Shown here piece after piece: positions 36,476 to 44,593 of a DNA stretch of 64,000 nt. Location of the stretch: assembly GCA_038851035.1 (NCBI GenBank), contig JAWCLH010000014.1, positions 1 through 64,000 on the forward strand, in the 5' to 3' direction. The first letter of the stretch is position 1. Each line of letters starts with the position of its first letter. The notes below the pieces were generated by a model. That model was not told the origin of the DNA. It saw nothing but the letters and a program-made list of their open reading frames with translations, and made no database searches. The stretch is from Thermoplasmata archaeon (GTDB lineage: Archaea > Thermoplasmatota > DTKX01 > VGTL01). Both the position numbers and the translations under genes were made by a program.

Positions 36476-37205
36476 TGGACTTTCCGATTATATAGAAGCG
36501 GACCTTCAAACGAATCCCGAAAATGTCAATAGCCCGAATATTGCCGTGACTTGCCCCTACGGGTGGGGAACATTGAGATACGAATGGACAAAATCGGTCG
36601 CTCAAATTGTTGAATGGGAACAACTTATATATGCTGTTGACACGACAGCGGTGGTGCGGAGGGGGGCGACGGTTTCAATTTATTCAAATCCATCTCGAGA
36701 TATTGAAATATTTGATTTTTATCAATGGTCTTTACTATGGGGTGCTAATGGATGGGACGGAGCTACTTTGCAGAGAACCGATACAGGGTATGAATTAACT
36801 ATAGGTCTAGATTCGCCTGTAGGAATCATCCGTATCAGTAGCGGTAACTGGCACTCTCAGGATGGCCAACTGGTTTGGCAGGAGCATTCCCGGATTCTCC
36901 TGATAATCGTTTTCCAATTGCCGGCCTATCTTTTTGGGGACCCGCTTGAGTGCTACGGGTACAGAGAAGACGGAGACGCTGGCCCCGTTCCAAGTGCCAA
37001 CGATAGATGCGAAAATGCGGCTTTTTATACCAATCACGATTCAACGCACAAAGAGCAGAGAACATACATTTTAAAATCCTTTAGCCTATACTCCCCCCAA
37101 CGGCCGGAGTATCGGAACCCAACCAGCCGGCTTTCCTGGCGGCTGCAGCCGCTCATGGAACAACTGACCACGTTACCGCTGCACAGAGATTGGCAAGAGT
37201 GGTAA
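36426..37205 (+). CDS. Fragment 2 of the broken gene: TSP3-like calcium motif and beta region
   Basis: The open stretch begins at a TTG that is unlikely to be a real start. SSGWDDPTTHDIDNDGLSDY is a thrombospondin type-3/dockerin-like calcium loop. The residues after about 37092 (PEYRNPTSRLSW onward) are a frame artefact, because the neighbouring frame encodes the natural continuation. Confidence 0.5.
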   Translation: MESSGWDDPTTHDIDNDGLSDYIEADLQTNPENVNSPNIAVTCPYGWGTLRYEWTKSVAQIVEWEQLIYAVDTTAVVRRGATVSIYSNPSRDIEIFDFYQWSLLWGANGWDGATLQRTDTGYELTIGLDSPVGIIRISSGNWHSQDGQLVWQEHSRILLIIVFQLPAYLFGDPLECYGYREDGDAGPVPSANDRCENAAFYTNHDSTHKEQRTYILKSFSLYSPQRPEYRNPTSRLSWRLQPLMEQLTTLPLHRDWQEW

Positions 37206-38299
37206 ATCAGCGAATTCAGTGGACTACAGATGGTGGGGGAGCAGCTAATTGGTATGTTAGGGCCGATAATTCACATAAAGACGCTTCATATTATCTCGGT
37301 CCACATGTAATACGCCCATTTGGTGGCCAAATTAACATTCAACCTCTAGCTATATACAAAGTGCGGTGCGTAGCCAGAAATGAAAAAGATATGACGGATT
37401 TCAATGATAATAATGGTATTTATCTAACTCGAGGGCAATGCCATGATTTTGCCTGCGTGTTGACATCCTTATTAAGAGCCATTGGAATTCCATCGAGACC
37501 AGTTTCTGCCCTGGGTTCAAACCAGAATGAGGAGATGTGGCCTACATATCACATATGGACAGAGATGTGGGTTGATGAACCTCCACATAATTTTCCTGAA
37601 TTTGATTTTTGGTATGTAGTTGATTGCTGTGACGAATATTCAACAGGACATTATACAGGAGAAAAACATATCGAGGAATCTATTGACCCACGGATTGACT
37701 ACTATCGGAGCTACAAAATACTCAATGATGTAGATGCCGACAATACAAGGGCAATCGGAAATGAAATCTATACGGCACCCCTTACATGGACACCGGATTA
37801 TATTATACCACAAGGTTGGCCAGCTCCATATCAAAATGCGGACCCATGGCAACCAAAACCTGATACAGGAGATGATCCAATCACCTATATCACTGTACCA
37901 AGAGTTAGTTTAACAGATATCAAGAGCACATATACGAAAGATTCCACAGACATCGAGATTTATCAACTAAATACCGATGGTGTCCTTTTGAGAAATGACT
38001 ATGATTACTATAGAATTCCGGCTGAGACTGTTGGTGATAGCAAAATACTAAGTTTCACTTTCGGGAATCTGGCACAGGGAGACCCTGCCCAGAACAATGC
38101 GGCGATCTGGATAAGCGACAGCGCTTATCCCAGAAACGGGAATTCTCCCAATGCAAAGATCAATCTCGTGGGAGAGTCTACCACTTACCAATTGATGGGT
38201 GGTAAAGATTATTACATCTGCATAACAGCAGGGGTTCTACAATCGCAAGTTTCTAATGGTAACCATTATTATTATACAATAACATTGACACCGGTCTGA
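37190..38299 (+). CDS. Fragment 3 of the broken gene: transglutaminase-like domain
   Basis: 369 residues with the papain-like transglutaminase core: nucleophile in GQCHDFACVLTSLLRAIGIP, His in YHIWTEMW and Asp in YVVDCCDEYS, then a C-terminal PPC-like beta domain (NDYDYYRIPAE, GGKDYYICITAG). The frame is open upstream to about 37085, showing that it is the continuation of a longer gene and not an independent one. Confidence 0.6.
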   Translation: MARVVNQRIQWTTDGGGAANWYVRADNSHKDASYYLGPHVIRPFGGQINIQPLAIYKVRCVARNEKDMTDFNDNNGIYLTRGQCHDFACVLTSLLRAIGIPSRPVSALGSNQNEEMWPTYHIWTEMWVDEPPHNFPEFDFWYVVDCCDEYSTGHYTGEKHIEESIDPRIDYYRSYKILNDVDADNTRAIGNEIYTAPLTWTPDYIIPQGWPAPYQNADPWQPKPDTGDDPITYITVPRVSLTDIKSTYTKDSTDIEIYQLNTDGVLLRNDYDYYRIPAETVGDSKILSFTFGNLAQGDPAQNNAAIWISDSAYPRNGNSPNAKINLVGESTTYQLMGGKDYYICITAGVLQSQVSNGNHYYYTITLTPV

Positions 38300-38341
38300 T
38301 ATGGAAATCAACCTATTATTCCAATAATGTACGATAGTATT

Positions 38342-38353
38342 TATTAATATAAA
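38342..38353 (+). promoter_or_regulatory. TATA box for the Kelch surface-protein gene
   Basis: TATTAATATAAA lies 45-55 bases before ATG 38397 and is too close to the GTG at 38361 that opens the ORF for that codon to be used. Confidence 0.55.
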
Positions 38354-38396
38354 AAATTGTGTGATTGCTGTGGCTGTAATCAAGGAATCAAGCGCC

Positions 38397-41300
38397 ATGG
38401 TCCGCGTGGGCTTCGTCCTCCTGACTTTGCTCTTTAGCCTCAACGCTAATGGCCTTAGCACCCGGAGGGATGGGGCAGAAGATTTTCAATACGGAGAAAT
38501 GCTCAACACTACAGCCAATAGTAAGGGCCTATTTCTTTCGCAATATAGCGAGCTGGACGAGAACTGGGTCAAAATGCCTTTTGAAGAGCCATATGCGGAT
38601 GGTTTCTGCAGAATGGCTTACAATAGAGCATTAGGAGAGTTCGTCCTTTTTGGGGGAGATAATGATGATTATAATAATATTACATGGATATATAATCTTA
38701 CCTTAAATAAATGGAATAAAATGAATTGTAGCAACAATCCCGTAGGAAGATGGGGACATGCAATGGCGTATGATGAAAAAAATGATAAAATCATTCTATT
38801 CGGCGCAAGTGAATACTGGGATTGCTCAACGTTTATCTATGATCTAAGAACAAATATATGGACCGAAAAAAAACCCCAGTTCCACCCGAATCCTACTTTT
38901 AGACCATCAATGGTCTATGATTCTATTCATGAAGAACTGATTATGTTTGGCGGCGCAAAGGACCCTCTTTTCTGGGAATTCTCTGACGAGACATGGACGT
39001 ATAATACTAAATCGAATCAATGGACCAAACGGATCGTTGATGCCGCCCCTCCACCCCGGTTTGAGCATGCCATGGCATTTGACCGTGACACCGGAGTAGT
39101 TATTCTATTCGGTGGGTGCATTTGGAAAGATTATTCCCATTCCCTGATACCTTTCAATGACACATGGACATATAATTTGACCCAGAACGTCTGGACCAAT
39201 ATGACCCCATCTATATCCCCTCCCAAACTGTACAACCCCCATCTGTCCTACGAAATGGTATATGACGAATATTTGAAAAAGATGGTCCTGTTCGGAAACG
39301 ACGAGACCTGGACCTACGATGTGAAGAGTAATGTCTGGACCAACATAACCAGTGAAATAAGGCCGTATGCGCGCGGCCTCCACGCATTCGCCTATGACCC
39401 GGTCAACAAGGCGGCCGTTCTTTTCGGGGGCTGGAACAGCTCCGCACGATTCGGCGATGTCTGGATATTTGACTCGGTCAACAGATCGTGGAGCTGCAGG
39501 AAGATGGTTCAATACCCCCGCCCACGAAATAGGCATACCATTGGATATGACGAACGGAATCAATTGGTTGTTATTTTTGGCGGTTTTGATGAATGGAGAG
39601 GCATAATAACTTTAAACGATGTCTGGACCTATGAAACTAGCACCAATACATGGACATATATTCCAGCACCCGACCCGCCGCCCACAAGACATGACCATGG
39701 GATGGTCTACGACTGCAGAAATGGTGAGTTCATTATCTTCGGCGGTGAACATCGGGAGATCAGTCCGAAGATATACATCAGTGAATCAGTTCTAAACGAC
39801 ACCTGGTCCTTCAATCTCTCGACCAGGACCTGGAAGAATTTAACGCCGATTATTTCCCCCAAGTCTCGATGTCACCATCTCATGGTATATGACTCCAGCC
39901 ATCACGAGATTGTTCTCTATGGCGGGATAGGCCAGTGGGATGCTTTATATCGGGACACATGGATTTTCAACATCAGCACCTGTACATGGAAGGAGGTTAC
40001 TCCAGCCACCTCACCATTTTGGGACCCACATCATGAAACCATCGCCTTCGCATTCGACCCGCAGAGTAATTTGTGCGTGATGATAGGAAACTACACATTT
40101 GGCATATGGCTCTACGATTATTATAATAATATATGGATTCAGAGGACCAATCCTTTTTCTCAAATTCGTGGAATATATAGAGCGATAATTGATTCAAAAC
40201 GGAATCAATTAATATTTGAGGTTAACGGAGATGAGCCAACCGAGATGTGGACCTATGACGTTAGGAACGATAGTTTGAGGAAAATCTGGGGGAGTTCGCA
40301 GTTCATTGGAATTGTGGGATGGTGGTATCCGGCCTATGATGCACTGAACGACGCCATCGTGTCGTTTTGGGGCTATGATGTCTACATTGATTTCCGGGGG
40401 TATATTTCATCCGGCGTGTATACCTCACCATCATTCTGGGCGGGTGGAGAGGCATACTTCGGTCGAATAAGTTGGGAGGGCACGGTCCCGGAGGGCACAT
40501 CAATAAAGCTCCAGCTCCGGTCCGCGAAGACGCTGGAGGAGCTGGAGCGGGCCCCGTTCGTCGGTCCCGACGGCTCCGCGGGCACTTTCTATCGTCGGAG
40601 CGGAGAGGCCGTAAGCAGCGCTCACAACGGCTCCTCCCGGTTCCAGTACAGAGCGTATCTCGAGACCTCCAGCCACACCCTCACTCCGGTGTTGAAGTCC
40701 GTGACAATAAACTACAACATCATCCACAATCTTACTGTTCTTCTCCCGGCCACGGGCGATGTCTGGACGGGCGAGAAGGAAATCGCCTGGCTGGCGAGCG
40801 ATGCCGATAACGACTCCCTTTCTTTCGATATCTATCTGGAGAGGGGGCCCGAAATCGCGGCACTGGTGACTGGCCTGCCGAACGAAACAAGAAAGTGGCT
40901 CTGGAACACCAGCGAGATTCCAAATGGAACCTACAGAATTCTTATCGTTGCCCGGGACAACAACCCGTCGATTCCTCTGAGTGTCAGCGCGAGCTCCGAG
41001 GAATTTGCGATACGCCATCCCTCCCCTCCGAACCATCCTCCGCTTGTGACTCTCGTATTCCCGCCCAATAACTCAATAATAAATTCCACAACGGCGGAGC
41101 TGATGTGGAACGGCACGGATTTCGATGGCGACGCATTGAATTACTCGGTTTACCAATCAGAAAATCCAGTATTCGACAACACGACCGGGGTCATTAAGAC
41201 AAATGAGACCTCTGTTGTTCTGGAGGGCCTAAAGGACTTGACCACATACTACTGGTCGGTGGATGCATGGGACGGGAAGGCCGGCTGCACGGGCTTCCCC

Positions 41301-42011
41301 CTGGAGGTCTGGAGCTTCACGGTCCGGCTGCCCCCGGCCAACCGGCTGCCCAGAATCGCTCCCATCCCGGCACTTTCCGTGATGGCCGGCGAGGAACTGA
41401 TTTACAACGTAACGGCAACGGACGAGGATGGTGATGCGCTCGTTTTCTCCCTGATTCAAGGCCCTTCGAACCTTTCAATCGATTCTGGCACGGGCAGGCT
41501 GCGCTGGAAGCCGGAGCCATCTGACGCCGGGAGCCACAACGCGACGGTCCGGGTTTCGGATGGAAGGGGTGGTGAGGACGAACAGAGTTTCTCTATAACC
41601 GTTCTTCCCCCTCCTCCCCCCCAGAAGCCCACATGCAGAATCACCCACCCTGCCAACGGGACGAGGGTGAGCGGCCGCATCCAGGTACGCGGTACTGCGG
41701 CTGACGGAGCCCTGGCCCTGGTCTCAGTCCAGGTAAGAGTCGACGGCCGCACCTGGCTTGAGGCAGAGGGTCTGCACAACTGGTCCTGCTCGCTCGACAC
41801 AAAGAAGCTGAGCAACGGGAGGCATTGCGTTGAAGCGAGGGCGTTTGATTCCAAGTTCTATTCTGAAGCGGCCTCCATCGACCTTCTGGTGACCAACCCG
41901 GGGCCCGGCGTCTCGATGGATCGGCCTCCATGGACTCTTCCACTGGTCATTATGGCCGCCACTATCACCGTGGGAATATATTTGGCGGTCCGCAGGAGAA
42001 CAAGAGAATAA
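38397..42011 (+). CDS. Kelch-propeller surface protein with fibronectin/cadherin-like modules and C-terminal anchor
   Basis: 1204 residues. Signal peptide 1-20 (VGFVLLTLLFSLNANG). About residues 45-640 contain roughly ten Kelch repeats (FGG...NDTWTYN...WT pattern), enough for one or two beta-propellers. Next are a jelly-roll-like stretch (PSFWAGGEAYFGRISW), Ig/fibronectin modules (NLTVLLPATGDVW; HPPLVTLVFPPNNS; TYYWSVDAWDG), a cadherin-like module (NRLPRIAPIPALSV, DEDGDALVF) and a last Ig-like module. A C-terminal membrane helix (LPLVIMAATITVGIYLAV) and RRRTRE anchor it. The Kelch part is AT-rich in third positions, while from about 40,450 the DNA returns to the GC-rich style of the genome, suggesting a mosaic origin. 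Binding or enzymatic role unknown; Kelch propellers of this type include galactose-oxidase relatives, but no copper ligands are recognised. Confidence 0.87.
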   Translation: MVRVGFVLLTLLFSLNANGLSTRRDGAEDFQYGEMLNTTANSKGLFLSQYSELDENWVKMPFEEPYADGFCRMAYNRALGEFVLFGGDNDDYNNITWIYNLTLNKWNKMNCSNNPVGRWGHAMAYDEKNDKIILFGASEYWDCSTFIYDLRTNIWTEKKPQFHPNPTFRPSMVYDSIHEELIMFGGAKDPLFWEFSDETWTYNTKSNQWTKRIVDAAPPPRFEHAMAFDRDTGVVILFGGCIWKDYSHSLIPFNDTWTYNLTQNVWTNMTPSISPPKLYNPHLSYEMVYDEYLKKMVLFGNDETWTYDVKSNVWTNITSEIRPYARGLHAFAYDPVNKAAVLFGGWNSSARFGDVWIFDSVNRSWSCRKMVQYPRPRNRHTIGYDERNQLVVIFGGFDEWRGIITLNDVWTYETSTNTWTYIPAPDPPPTRHDHGMVYDCRNGEFIIFGGEHREISPKIYISESVLNDTWSFNLSTRTWKNLTPIISPKSRCHHLMVYDSSHHEIVLYGGIGQWDALYRDTWIFNISTCTWKEVTPATSPFWDPHHETIAFAFDPQSNLCVMIGNYTFGIWLYDYYNNIWIQRTNPFSQIRGIYRAIIDSKRNQLIFEVNGDEPTEMWTYDVRNDSLRKIWGSSQFIGIVGWWYPAYDALNDAIVSFWGYDVYIDFRGYISSGVYTSPSFWAGGEAYFGRISWEGTVPEGTSIKLQLRSAKTLEELERAPFVGPDGSAGTFYRRSGEAVSSAHNGSSRFQYRAYLETSSHTLTPVLKSVTINYNIIHNLTVLLPATGDVWTGEKEIAWLASDADNDSLSFDIYLERGPEIAALVTGLPNETRKWLWNTSEIPNGTYRILIVARDNNPSIPLSVSASSEEFAIRHPSPPNHPPLVTLVFPPNNSIINSTTAELMWNGTDFDGDALNYSVYQSENPVFDNTTGVIKTNETSVVLEGLKDLTTYYWSVDAWDGKAGCTGFPLEVWSFTVRLPPANRLPRIAPIPALSVMAGEELIYNVTATDEDGDALVFSLIQGPSNLSIDSGTGRLRWKPEPSDAGSHNATVRVSDGRGGEDEQSFSITVLPPPPPQKPTCRITHPANGTRVSGRIQVRGTAADGALALVSVQVRVDGRTWLEAEGLHNWSCSLDTKKLSNGRHCVEARAFDSKFYSEAASIDLLVTNPGPGVSMDRPPWTLPLVIMAATITVGIYLAVRRRTRE

Positions 42012-42180
42012 TTGAGAATCGCTCCGAGCACCTCGTGCACGGGGGGCTCAGCCGGCACCGCCGTTTGCGCCTGGGGGTATTATCAAATCCTTTCCTTCCT
42101 GACCTTTGGAGAACTAGTAAATTGTATATCCTGCCCGCCCCCGGGAAAGGCTTTTAAGCCGCGCCGCCCAATTCTCGGGC

Positions 42181-42387
42181 ATGGCGGAGGGAAAGCTGCC
42201 CCAGCACAGGCACTGCACCGTCTGCGGAAGGGCGATAAGGCTCAGGGAGCAGTACTGCTCGGCGGAGTGCGAGGCCGAGTGGACCAGGATGTCGAGGACG
42301 AAGAAGAACCTCCAGATGGTGCTCTACATCTCAATGACCGTGATGATTGTCGTCCTTGTGCTCTCGATGGCGATGGGGGGTCGGTAG
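42181..42387 (+). CDS. DUF2116 zinc-ribbon small membrane protein
   Basis: 68 residues. HRHCTVCGRAIRLREQYCSAEC is the DUF2116 zinc ribbon (CxxC...CxxxC) followed by one membrane helix (LQMVLYISMTVMIVVLVLSMAM). Proteins of this kind are common in euryarchaea, often near translation or membrane genes; function unknown. A TATA-like GCTTTTAAGCC lies about 25 bases upstream of the ATG, the leaderless spacing. It is followed after 3 bases by the PPAT-DUF84 gene, so they form one unit. Confidence 0.85.
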   Translation: MAEGKLPQHRHCTVCGRAIRLREQYCSAECEAEWTRMSRTKKNLQMVLYISMTVMIVVLVLSMAMGGR

Positions 42388-42390
42388 AGG

Positions 42391-43488
42391 ATGGGCGCCC
42401 CGCGGCGGAGACGCCCGACTAGGGTCTGCGTCGGCGGAACTTTCGACAGACTCCACATCGCCCACAGAGTTCTCCTGACGAGGGCCTGGGAGGCCGCCGC
42501 CGGCGTCCGGTGCGCCGCGCCGCTCCTTCCGCCGAAAAGGGGAGCGCGCGGGCCCCGGGGACCCAGTTATCCGCGGCCGAAAAGGCGGGGCGTGGTAGTG
42601 GTCGGGGTGGCCTCGGACAGAATGGCGGCTCGCAAGGGGCGGGGGGCGGTCCAGAGTTACGCGGTCAGGGCCGCGGCCGTGTCTCGCTTCCTGAGGTCGA
42701 TAGGGGCCGATTTCAGGGTCGTGAGGCTGGAGAGCCGAGAGGGGGCCGCGGCCACAGAGGACTTCGACGCCATTGTTGTTTCGGAGGAGACGGAGCCCGT
42801 GGCCCGCCGGATAAACCGCCTCAGGCGCGCGAGGGGCCTCAGGCCTCTGGCCATAATAACCGTCCCGATGGTCCCCGCCGAGGACGGCCTCCCCGTGTCC
42901 TCCTCGAGAATTCGCTCGGGCGAGCTCGACCGGGAGGGGCGGCTGAGGAGGCTCAGGGTCGCCGTCGGCTCCACAAACCCGGTGAAGCTCGCCGCGGTCA
43001 GGGCGGCGCTGAAGCGGGTCTTCAGGGGCAGGAGGGTGAGCGTCAGGTCGGTCCGGGTGAGCCCCGGCGTCCCGGCCGAGCCCATCGGGAATGATGTAAT
43101 CCGGGGAGCGGTGAACCGCGCGAGGGAGGCGCTCCGCCGGAGCCGCGCGGACCTCGGGGTGGGCATCGAGGCGGGCCTTTTCTGGTTGCGGGCCCTGCGC
43201 GATTTTCTCGACGTCCAATATTGCGCAATTGCGGACAGGGGCGGAAGGGTGACGCTGGGCCACGGCCCCGGCTTCAGATACCCCCCGGCGGTGATTGAGA
43301 GGGTTCGCGCGGGCGAGACCGTGGGCGGGGCGATGGGCGGGATAACCGGGATAAAGCGCATCGGCAGGAAGGGGGGCGTGGTGGGCTATCTCTCGAGAGG
43401 GGCTCTGGACAGGAGGAGGCTGACCGAGAGCGCCGTGATTGCCGCCCTCATACCGCGCCTGAGCCCGGGGCTCTACTCCGGCCCCTGA
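42391..43488 (+). CDS. Fused phosphopantetheine adenylyltransferase and DUF84 (XTP/ITP) phosphatase
   Basis: 365 residues. The N-terminal domain (1-190) is an archaeal PPAT, the fourth step of CoA synthesis: VCVGGTFDRLHIAHRVLL is the nucleotidyltransferase GGTFD...H..H signature, and PVSSSRIRSGE the ISSTxI motif. The C-terminal domain (192-360) is DUF84/YjjX, an inosine/xanthosine triphosphatase that removes damaged purine nucleotides: VAVGSTNPVKLAAV, GNDVIRGAVNRA, GVGIEAGLF, YCAIAD. A basic, Pro/Arg-rich insert of about 30 residues (PKRGARGPRGPSYPRPKRR) interrupts the PPAT domain after the first helix. The 3' end overlaps the convergent TrmB-type gene by 16 bases. Confidence 0.9.
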   Translation: MGAPRRRRPTRVCVGGTFDRLHIAHRVLLTRAWEAAAGVRCAAPLLPPKRGARGPRGPSYPRPKRRGVVVVGVASDRMAARKGRGAVQSYAVRAAAVSRFLRSIGADFRVVRLESREGAAATEDFDAIVVSEETEPVARRINRLRRARGLRPLAIITVPMVPAEDGLPVSSSRIRSGELDREGRLRRLRVAVGSTNPVKLAAVRAALKRVFRGRRVSVRSVRVSPGVPAEPIGNDVIRGAVNRAREALRRSRADLGVGIEAGLFWLRALRDFLDVQYCAIADRGGRVTLGHGPGFRYPPAVIERVRAGETVGGAMGGITGIKRIGRKGGVVGYLSRGALDRRRLTESAVIAALIPRLSPGLYSGP

Positions 43489-44342
43489 GGGCCCCCGGGC
43501 CTGTCCCCCTCCCCCTTCACAGCGCTCCGGGGTGCGGGCCCGGCGCGCGTGGCTCTGGATGCCCGGCGGCCGCTCCTCTGCGACTCGGCGACCAGATACT
43601 CCAGAAATCGCTCGAGGTGCTTTGAGAGCTCGGCGTTGTCCGTGAAGCCGCAGGCGCTCAGGTCGAGCGAGGCGAGCAGCGCCCTCTGGCCGTCGCTGAT
43701 GACGTCCGTGACCAGAAGGGAGTCGTTCCGGATGACCCTGACACTGTCCCTGACCCTCTGGAAGGGGGTCGTGATGACCGTGACGCTGACTCCCCTCTGA
43801 ATAGCGTTCGTGAACTTTTTTCCCAGATACTCCCTGATTTCCGAGAAGCAGGGGGTGCAGATGACGAACGAGCTTGTGGCGACGTCCAGCAGCTCCCGGA
43901 TTTTCGCGAGGACCCTTTCCTTCCCAGTGATCGTGTAGATCAGCTGCGGCTCTCCCCTGTCCGCCACGATTTCATGCAGGAGCTCGAGCTTGTCGAAGGT
44001 CTCCGAGATTCCCGACTGGACCCTCTCCCGGATTCTCGAGGGGGGCTCCGGCTTGTAAATGACGGGCCTCCCGCTGGTCGCGACGGCGAAGCCCTTCTGC
44101 CTCAGCGCCTGCAGCACCTTGTAGGCCGAGGTCCGCGGAATCCGGGCCGTCGAGGCTATGCTCTCAGCGTCTCCGTAGCCCCGCGCCACGAGGGCGATGT
44201 AGCTCATCGCCTCGTAGGGCGAGAGGCCGAGCAGACCGAGCCTCTCCGAGGCCTCCCTGAACTCCTCTGCTAGGTCAATGGAGCTGGCGAGCTCGGCCAC
44301 ACCCCTCTCCTTCAGAATCCGACGCATCTCCTCGACTTTCAT
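43473..44342 (-). CDS. TrmB-family transcriptional regulator
   Basis: 289 residues. The N-terminal winged helix (LGLSPYEAMSYIALVARGYGDAESIASTARIPRTSAYKVLQALRQKGF) is the TrmB signature, followed by a helical linker and a PLD-like effector domain (FVICTPCFSEIREYLGKKF, GVSVTVITTP). It lacks the longer sugar-binding C-terminal domain of classical TrmB. The last 35 residues are a low-complexity Arg/Gly/Pro tail. ATG 44342 lies about 25 bases after the minus-strand TTAAATTTATTG. It is divergent from the ferredoxin-geranylgeranyl-reductase pair, the most likely regulatory target. Confidence 0.9.
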   Translation of the reverse strand: MKVEEMRRILKERGVAELASSIDLAEEFREASERLGLLGLSPYEAMSYIALVARGYGDAESIASTARIPRTSAYKVLQALRQKGFAVATSGRPVIYKPEPPSRIRERVQSGISETFDKLELLHEIVADRGEPQLIYTITGKERVLAKIRELLDVATSSFVICTPCFSEIREYLGKKFTNAIQRGVSVTVITTPFQRVRDSVRVIRNDSLLVTDVISDGQRALLASLDLSACGFTDNAELSKHLERFLEYLVAESQRSGRRASRATRAGPAPRSAVKGEGDRPGGPQGPE

Positions 44343-44407
44343 AAGTAGTAGTAAACGCTACAATAAATTTAAGTGTTCTCAGGGTTCTCCGCAGGCGGGA
44401 TGAGAGG

Positions 44408-44593
44408 ATGGGGAAGAGGCCGGTGATTGACAGGACGCGCTGCATGCACTGCGGGGCCTGCGTAGGCTCCTGCCCGGAGAACGCCGCGACCCTCGAGGAG
44501 GTCTGGGTGGAGTTCGGCGAGGGCTGCACGGGCTGCGGCATCTGCTCGAGGGCCTGCCCCGCCGGAGCGATTTCGATGGAGGGCTCCGGATGA
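44408..44593 (+). CDS. 2[4Fe-4S] ferredoxin
   Basis: 61 residues with two complete CxxCxxCxxxC cluster motifs (CMHCGACVGSCPENA; CTGCGICSRACPAGA), a bacterial-type dicluster ferredoxin. Its stop codon overlaps the start of the geranylgeranyl reductase (ATGA), so it is very probably the dedicated electron donor for that enzyme. Confidence 0.93.
   Translation: MGKRPVIDRTRCMHCGACVGSCPENAATLEEVWVEFGEGCTGCGICSRACPAGAISMEGSG

Larger units (their letters stand above)
35596..38299 (+). pseudogene. Secreted TSP3-repeat / transglutaminase-like protein gene with multiple lesions
   Basis: One protein of about 900 residues appears to be spread over changing frames. ATG 35596 (MKI), with loss of one G from the G6 run at 35605-35610, reads into a signal peptide (RIICIVVILSI), then an in-frame TAA at 35654, then an exported beta domain continuing to about 36420. 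A one-base frame change near 36425-36435 brings in a calcium-binding DIDNDGLSDYIEADLQTNP motif. At the C6 run 37093-37098 one missing C would restore the original frame, which reads on as NQPAFLAAAAAHGTTDHVT and then a transglutaminase core: GQCHDFACVL (Cys), TYHIWTEMW (His), YVVDCC (Asp). Two of the shifts lie in homopolymers, so assembly error is as likely as decay. The catalytic triad itself is intact. Confidence 0.7.

Noticed and set aside
35520-40450. AT-rich stretch as an integrated virus or plasmid
   Set aside because: No integrase, replication, capsid or attachment-site duplication is visible; both genes encode surface-type proteins.
42331-43263. 310-residue minus-strand open frame over the PPAT-DUF84 gene
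   Set aside because: Low-complexity Pro/Arg/His shadow of a very GC-rich gene.
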